Part shown: one piece after another, positions 63,900-64,000 of the stretch
Layout of the letters: the number at the start of each line of letters is the position of its first letter
Position numbering within the stretch: the first letter of the stretch is position 1
Program-made: the position numbers and the translations under genes
Assembly (NCBI GenBank): GCA_020796225.1
Contig: CM036775.1
Coordinates: 3,256,393-3,320,392 of the forward strand
Direction: 5' to 3'
Source: Arion vulgaris
Taxonomy: Eukaryota; Mollusca; Gastropoda; Stylommatophora; Arionidae
Length of the DNA: 64,000 bases
The notes under the pieces: model-generated
Told to the model about the DNA's origin: nothing
The model's input: the letters and a program-made list of their open reading frames with translations, nothing else
Databases searched by the model: none

Positions 63900-64000
63900 A
63901 GATTGTTACTCTTCTTATGCGATCAACTTTTGCTATGTGACTACTCAGTATGTGTCAAAAGGTGCCCACAGTGCAGGCAGTCGAGTCCTTGAGACCCATT
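63900..64000 (-). mobile_element. LINE-F 3' end, cut by window
   Basis: TCTTCTTATGCGATCAACTT to GTCCTTGAGACCCATT, matching 24,655-24,880 with a central deletion. Confidence 0.7.

Overview
This window is animal nuclear DNA: about 64 kb of one intron-rich gene on the minus strand, whose introns and upstream flank are packed with retrotransposon fragments, SINEs, MITEs and tandem arrays. No bacterial, viral, rRNA or CRISPR locus is visible. The host gene can be assembled exon by exon as an orthologue of MORC2 (MORC family CW-type zinc finger protein 2): a GHKL ATPase core, an S5-like/coiled-coil region, a CW zinc finger, a second coiled coil, and a Pro/Ser-rich then acidic disordered tail. The start codon is at 57,837 and the last visible exon ends at 1,749. 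The chromo-like and C-terminal coiled-coil parts should lie beyond base 1. Most exons are short and bounded by AG/GT with matching phase. The species is an invertebrate; the SINE and LINE mix suggests a lophotrochozoan such as a mollusc, but that is a weak inference.

Names used below. LINE fragments, named from their C-terminal protein: LINE-A (motif LVRMNPNTPVA), LINE-B (RRNDQRISKQALKW), LINE-C (FGHIKRHEGL), LINE-D (FGHVMRRRGLEHIV), LINE-E (VMQFIKEQQIKWFG), LINE-F (RNase H plus C-x-C...HxLQDCP knuckle), LINE-G (RNase H, PGHAGVxGNERAD, plus a C-x2-C tail), LINE-H ([22 protein letters not shown]; composite with a SINE head). SINEs: S1 and S2 (related heads, AAGAAG tails), S3 to S8 (mostly tRNA-like heads). 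Element X is an unclassified ~575-bp repeat; element Z is a repeat found as single arms or fold-backs.

Layout: 0-6 kb holds exons 20-22 of the model, a 24-bp minisatellite and nested LINEs. 6-21 kb holds exons 14-19 among LINE tails expanded into tandem arrays (9.3, 11.5-12.5, 15 kb). 21-31 kb holds exons 11-13, a 0.8-kb LINE-A tail array and an inverted pair of element X around exon 11. 31-42 kb holds exons 9-10, a 1.2-kb GGAAGGCA tract, a palindromic TTAA MITE and a 4.4-kb 70/67-bp satellite. 42-58 kb holds exons 1-8 with LINE-H arrays, hAT and TTAA elements. 58-64 kb is the upstream flank, almost wholly repeats.

Two themes stand out. First, several unrelated LINE families have their 3'-terminal 60-120 bp amplified in tandem, often keeping the reading frame, and many LINEs and SINEs share an (AAG)n-type tail. 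Second, the MORC2 exons keep family-conserved protein and intact splice sites but contain a few single-base losses, mostly in homopolymers, which looks more like assembly error than gene decay.
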